Shown: one piece after another, positions 59,769-64,000 of the stretch
Numbering within the stretch: the stretch's first letter is position 1
Layout: each line of letters opens with the position of its first letter
DNA from: Epithemia pelagica
Taxonomy: Eukaryota > Bacillariophyta > Bacillariophyceae > Surirellales > Surirellaceae
NCBI GenBank assembly: GCA_946965045.2
Contig: OX337230.1
Location: 124,001 to 188,000 of the forward strand
Direction: 5' to 3'
Length of the DNA: 64,000 bases
Translations under genes and position numbers: made by a program
The notes under the pieces: generated by a model
The model's database searches: none
Told to the model about the DNA's origin: nothing
What the model saw: the letters and a program-made list of their open reading frames with translations, nothing else

Positions 59769-60164
59769 ATGATGATAGCGAGATCTCTTCTTGTTCTCTT
59801 CTCTCTCTTTGCTTTTCTCTCTCACTTGGTCTCGGATGGTAGCCCCGGGCACACAGTCATTGTTGTTGTCCCTGTATCTGTGTCTCCCCATATGTTCCCT
59901 GAGTCTTCACCCGGCGCGAACGTCTTCCGAACCAACGGTAGAGGCACATTACTTAGAATGTACCGCTGGAAGGAGCTTGGCAGACGCGCAAAGCTCGGAA
60001 CTCTCAAATTCAGTTTGAAACACTGGACCAACGGCGCAAGCGCCAGCCGGACGATCCGCAATCATGGAATGATTTGGCCCGGTTCCCAGTTCGTGTTCGT
60101 CCGACGTATGGTTGTTATGGATCGGCCTTCCCAAGAAACTTCTTGGCTACCGAGAAGTTGGTAG
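59769..60164 (+). CDS. Possible small secreted protein
   Basis: The frame opens further upstream, but from the ATG at 59769 the product starts MMIARSLLVLFSLFAFLSHL, a good signal peptide, followed by about 110 residues with no recognisable domain and several Arg/Trp. A minus-strand frame overlaps most of it. Support is limited to the signal-like start, so it may be a chance frame. Confidence 0.3.
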   Translation: MMIARSLLVLFSLFAFLSHLVSDGSPGHTVIVVVPVSVSPHMFPESSPGANVFRTNGRGTLLRMYRWKELGRRAKLGTLKFSLKHWTNGASASRTIRNHGMIWPGSQFVFVRRMVVMDRPSQETSWLPRSW

Positions 60165-60849
60165 GTTGTGTAAAAATCTGGTAGAGCTCATAAAATAATT
60201 ATCTTTTCAGTACTCAGTATCAATTATTGGTACGCATAGTCAATTTGGTAGAGATGCACCCATTCAAGTTGTCCTTGAGTTAAACTGGGAATGCCCGTCC
60301 GAGCTAGCTATTGCCCGCCGAGGAGTCAATAGCCCCGACAAGTGCCCCCACGACCAGGAGGGGATGTCGCTTGCTTCTATAACCTCCGAGTCCCACCTAA
60401 TTAACTGTCACACTTTTTTCCCAGGACTGTTTTTTTTGCTCCGCACTAGCTTTTTTCGCTCCGCACTTGCTCGCGTATGAGAGCGCGGCCGTCGTGGGCA
60501 ATATAAGGCTATATTAGACGAAAATCCTACTTCCATTCCGAGGAGCCATAGTAGACAAAGACTCCCATACCATCACAAAGCTCCCCCCATTACTCATACT
60601 TCCGCAACAACAGACATATAATATTGTCATCACTGTTAAAGAGCAATCAAAGACAAGCATCGATCAGAACCGCTTCTGTTTCTGTTGCTTTGCTATGGAC
60701 GTTACAAGAAAGCAGTCGTTTGGTATTCAAGATCCATCACATTTTGCATTTCAAACCAATCATCGTTTGACCTGCATCAAGCTCATTATCTCAGATCACG
60801 TTCATATTCATTCCATTCGCGCATCACAACAATACAATAGTTGTCAATC
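60165..60849. promoter_or_regulatory. Upstream region of the diatom-family gene
   Basis: A TATA-like word (CAATATAAGGC) lies at about 60499-60509, roughly 340 bp before the ATG. Just upstream, TTTTTTGCTCCGCACTAGC and TTTTTTCGCTCCGCACTTGC (about 60432-60475) form an imperfect direct repeat of about 20 bp. No gene seen. Confidence 0.4.
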
Positions 60850-61755
60850 ATGGGAGCAGTAACTGAAACATCAAGAATCGCCGTGGAGACGGAAGGAGGA
60901 TTTGATATTGTCATTATACACAGCCGCTCAGATGACTCGGGCATGTCAGGCAACCATTCTTCGGATGAAGATTCCGCCATTGAAACCACGATTATATTGA
61001 GACGGGATAGCGTGGAGGAAATCAAGGATGACACGAGCAGTCACTGCTCTTCAGAGATCGACTTGACGAAACATTTCCAACAAAAGCAATTTCTCTATGA
61101 TATCAATCAAGTTGTCCGAACAGACTCCAGTGAATCCGAAGACTCTTCAGATGATGAGGATGAGGAAGTGGCTCATTCATTGAGGCCTATTCCCTTTCGG
61201 ACTTTCCCTTCCAAGTCATGTCTAAAGAAGACTTGTGCATACCCGACGCCTACAAGAACGAAGAAGGTTTGCTATGATTCCATTACAGTCCATTACCATG
61301 CCGTGGGATTGGGTGACAGTCCATCAGTATCGAAAGGCCCTCCACTTGCCATGACGTGGAACAAGCTCGCTACTGAGGTCTTCTGCAGCCTGGAAAAGTA
61401 CGAGGCCCAGCGACCAGAACTCCGGGGGAAGAAGAAGATGCGGCTTCGTTCTCTACGCCGTGAAAAGGTGCTCTTGAGAGCTGGCGTGAAAGTGGATGAA
61501 ATCCGGCTGTGCGTTGCAATGGTAGAGAGGTTGAAACGGGAACAAGAAGACAACGTAAAAGATGACGTGAAGGAACGAACAAGACCAACAAGACGATCCT
61601 CCTTTGAAAAAAATCGATCTCGTCGAAATGGAACCGTCCTTTGTGGCAACATGAACGAAGGAGCGCCGCGACCGGAGTCATCACTGAGCAGTTCGCTTGA
61701 ATTGCTTTGGCTCGACTGGATATGCGCCTCCAGTGCAAATCAAACTACCAAGTGA
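60850..61755 (+). CDS. Uncharacterised protein with a diatom-type LGDxPSxxxGPP domain
   Basis: 301 residues from the ATG at 60850. The first 110 are acidic and Ser-rich (SSESEDSSDDEDEE). The second part carries VHYHAVGLGDSPSVSKGPPL, a W, EKYEAQRPELR, a basic run and VLLRAGVKVDEIRLCV. This order (HxxxLGDxPSxxxGPP, a Tyr/Glu box, basic helix, LLxxGxxxxEI) is one I know from many uncharacterised diatom proteins, where it is a lineage-expanded family. The biochemical function is unknown. The segment PSKSCLKKTCAYPTPTRTKK before the domain is basic and may be a localisation or docking site. The frame is intact. Confidence 0.65.
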   Translation: MGAVTETSRIAVETEGGFDIVIIHSRSDDSGMSGNHSSDEDSAIETTIILRRDSVEEIKDDTSSHCSSEIDLTKHFQQKQFLYDINQVVRTDSSESEDSSDDEDEEVAHSLRPIPFRTFPSKSCLKKTCAYPTPTRTKKVCYDSITVHYHAVGLGDSPSVSKGPPLAMTWNKLATEVFCSLEKYEAQRPELRGKKKMRLRSLRREKVLLRAGVKVDEIRLCVAMVERLKREQEDNVKDDVKERTRPTRRSSFEKNRSRRNGTVLCGNMNEGAPRPESSLSSSLELLWLDWICASSANQTTK

Positions 61756-62414
61756 ACATTCCTAGATAACGATGACCAACCAACAAACACAGTGCTGGTT
61801 AGTTCAAAGTTAATCCAGACGTTTTGGTACATAAAAGCTATTCATATAATAGAGCATATTGATCTAACCTCTTGTTTACTCCTGGTACTGGTTAGTATAA
61901 GACCGAAGGTTATTGTATATCAAGCTGTCTATCAGCACCCTTCTTTCAAAGGACAGGTTAGGAGCGTTTGTATATCATGCTCTTCGGCGAACAGACAAGG
62001 TTCTACACATATTTTAACTAGCGACGGAAACCATTCCAACGACGTTGTCATCATCATTTGTAAGCTCCTCACATGACTATCACAAGAAACCACCTCTTCG
62101 AAGGGGGCGCGCTCGGGTTGGCCCATTGCCGCGTGCAGAGATGCCCCCATCAATCTTCCAAATTGTTTATGTGAATAAAAGGGAACCCGAAAGATTGTCC
62201 TTTTCTCCAACAGATAGAGAGAATAAAAAAGATTGTAGATATTGTGCGTGTTGGAAACAAACATGCACTACACAATCATCCAGCCAAAGCAAGTTCTCTT
62301 GAACTTGTTTCGATCTACCAAAGCATAGAAAATAGAAACGAGCTCTCTTGTTTTTGCTCCAACAAACAAACATTGACAACAACACCAAACGAGCAGACAC
62401 AAGACAATTACACA
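61756..62414. other. Intergenic stretch
   Basis: 3' end of the preceding gene and promoter of the following one. No supported frame or RNA is visible. Confidence 0.4.
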
Positions 62415-63364
62415 ATGGGAAATGGTATGGTCAAGGATTTTCGTCAGTTGCCCTTGGGCCATGGCAGTTTGGATCCCCAACTGCAATGCTTGGGCAAAAA
62501 CAGCAGCACGATACTGGATCGTCCCATGACCATTTTGGTACGACGCGACGAACAACGCAACTCCATCATTTACTTTGAAGAATCCACCATGACACCCTTG
62601 TTGATTACAACACTCAAAAAGAGCAAGAAGACGAACAACAAGAACAAGCAGGATTCTTCTTCTTTTGGTGCGTATCAAGTCACCAAGGACGCCAAGGGTC
62701 GTCCCCTCTTTTTGACCCTCTCCGCGACAAGCAGTAGTCAACACCAGCAGCAACCCGGCCGACACAAGCACCTCATTTTCCGAGCGCCGTCCGACTTGCA
62801 GCAACATTCTTCGGCTGCTTCTTCCAACAGGTCCTTGTCGTCGTCATCCGCATCATCGCTCTCTCAATCGTGGACCAGCATGGAAGGCGATTCCCAACAT
62901 TCCAACTCCTCAATTGGGTCCCTTCAATCGGCTTCCTCCCGATTGGCCCAATACTATCAAGTAGCGGGCGGTCTCCTGGATGCATCTAGCAGTCATGGCA
63001 GCACTTGTAGTACGTCTCGTTCGTCCCGTGACGCTGCCTCGGTGGCTTGTGCCGCCCTTTGGATGTGGAACGGACCGTGGGTTCCATGACACGAGCCTTT
63101 TGACAAGTCGTCGTCTGGACGGGCAAGGGGCCACAAGTGCGGAGCTTGTACAAGGCGGTGCAAATTCCGCAAGTGACATATGGTGCCGTGGTCTTGCAAG
63201 AATCCTCCTCCTCCGGCAACAATACTACCAATGGCAGTACTATGGTGGTGGTGGCCAAAACCATGCTCGATGAACAACGCATGCAACCCATGATTCAAGT
63301 CGCCGCGGGAACCGATTTGGCTGCCATTGTCACCGTGGCCTCGGCCGTATGGGGAGAATGGTAA
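62415..63364 (+). CDS. LURP-one/tubby-like fold protein (two exons)
   Basis: Exon 1 is 62415-63009 and exon 2 is 63108-63364, with a 98-bp intron (GTACGT ... TGACAAG). Without splicing the frame ends at 63089. The product has about 283 residues. It shows the beginning and end of the LURP-one-related fold: MTILVRRDEQRNSIIYFEES, then SFGAYQVTKDAKGRPLFLTL and HLIFRAP, a Ser-rich insert, then GPQVRSLYKAVQIPQVTYGA and the hydrophobic C-terminal helix MIQVAAGTDLAAIVTVASAV. This helix with its A-G-x-D-x-A pattern is typical of LURP-one proteins, which share the tubby/scramblase fold. A role in membrane or lipid interaction is possible; the substrate is unknown. The MGNGM start could be myristoylated. 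Confidence 0.6.
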
Positions 63365-64000
63365 AACTGGATGATTCTCTCCCTCTTCCTTGATCTCTCT
63401 CCTCGATTCCACCATTCTCTTTTTTTTTGCAATGCTACGTCTCTCCGGGTCTACCTTTTTTGCATTTCATTCTTCTGTTTTTCGAAACCAATGCTCCAAT
63501 CCATTGGTGCTTTTCCTATTCCTTTTTTTGCCATCCACTTGGGTACTTTTGATCCTTCACACACTTCTCTTGTTGCTACTGCCAACAAGACCCTCCCCAA
63601 TTTTCACATTCTTCAATTTTTCCTCGCAACTTTTTTAACAATTTACTATTTCTTTGTCCATGACTCCATGTTTTCTGCTCGCTCTTTACCGAGTTCTAGA
63701 TTGCCGTGCAACGTGTTGTCTGCCCAACTAGGTAGGAGTACCTAAGAGTGCTACTCCTAGTTAACCCATGCTTGGTGGGACATAGCATCGGTAGTATCGA
63801 TGAAGTCCGTGGGGGCGTAGAAGTCCGTCCGCCGCATGGCATGCAGAGGGCTATAGTATTATCTGTCCCCCAAGATCGAAACACTGCTCAGCTGAATAAA
63901 ACAATTGCCCTCACAAAGATTTTCACGTGAAATAAGAAGTAAGTGGACTTGAAAGGTGAAATGATAGTCGCCCCTGTCGGATGCGTACATGTCTTGCCCC
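63365..64000. other. Right-edge stretch, T-rich then unassigned
   Basis: 63365-63660 is T- and C-rich, like a 3' untranslated region. At about 63729-63761 GGTAGGAGTACC and CTACTCCTAG resemble the CTCCTAGGAGTAG words near 2940. The last 240 bases hold nothing I can identify. Confidence 0.35.

Noticed and set aside
63371-63745. 124-codon Phe-rich plus-strand frame at the right edge
   Set aside because: Composition reflects a T-rich 3' untranslated region; no start context or domain.
1-64000. CRISPR arrays, bacterial operons, phage genes
   Set aside because: No regularly spaced repeats and no prokaryotic gene organisation; introns, LINE and LTR elements show that this is eukaryotic nuclear DNA.

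Overview
This window looks like nuclear DNA of a pennate diatom. The evidence is short GT-AG introns of about 95-205 bases, Ty1/copia-type elements with diatom features (two zinc motifs in Gag), a two-membrane-span guanylate cyclase, a GT61 glycosyltransferase with low-complexity spacers, and a small protein carrying the diatom 'LGDxPSxxxGPP' type domain. Seminavis robusta is a plausible source, but the species is a guess. I found no rRNA, no tRNA gene and no CRISPR array.

Layout. (1) 1-2.6 kb: 5' part of a copia-like element on the minus strand, cut by the window edge, with gag and protease in one frame separated by stops. (2) 3.5-11.4 kb: three tandem kelch-repeat genes on the minus strand, with a conserved upstream motif and decayed gene fragments between them. 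(3) 11.8-14.4 kb: pseudogene debris, including an inverted truncated copy of the cyclase gene that lies 3 kb further on. (4) 14.6-20.9 kb: a RAD7-like leucine-rich repeat gene divergent from a five-exon receptor-type guanylate cyclase whose catalytic domain looks dead. (5) 21.7-27.1 kb: a 5'-truncated LINE with target-site duplications. (6) 27.3-38.8 kb: a GT61 glycosyltransferase gene split by a very young 9.15-kb copia element. (7) 39.8-41.7 kb: glycerol kinase with a C-terminal membrane anchor. (8) 42.4-48.8 kb: a complete second copia element with identical 224-bp LTRs, a half-tRNA primer site and a UGA-CUA readthrough junction between gag and pol. (9) 49.3-64 kb: ordinary gene territory with a doubtful serine-rich gene, RPB7, a multipass membrane protein, a large IQ-repeat protein, a possible secreted protein, a diatom-family protein and a LURP-one-like gene.

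The main theme is recent transposition into a gene-dense region. Three elements have visible target-site duplications, and two of these have LTR pairs that differ at no more than one base. One gene (GT61) was hit in its coding sequence and again about 200 bp upstream. The kelch and cyclase loci also show local duplication followed by decay. The genes do not form an evident pathway; they are independent eukaryotic genes.
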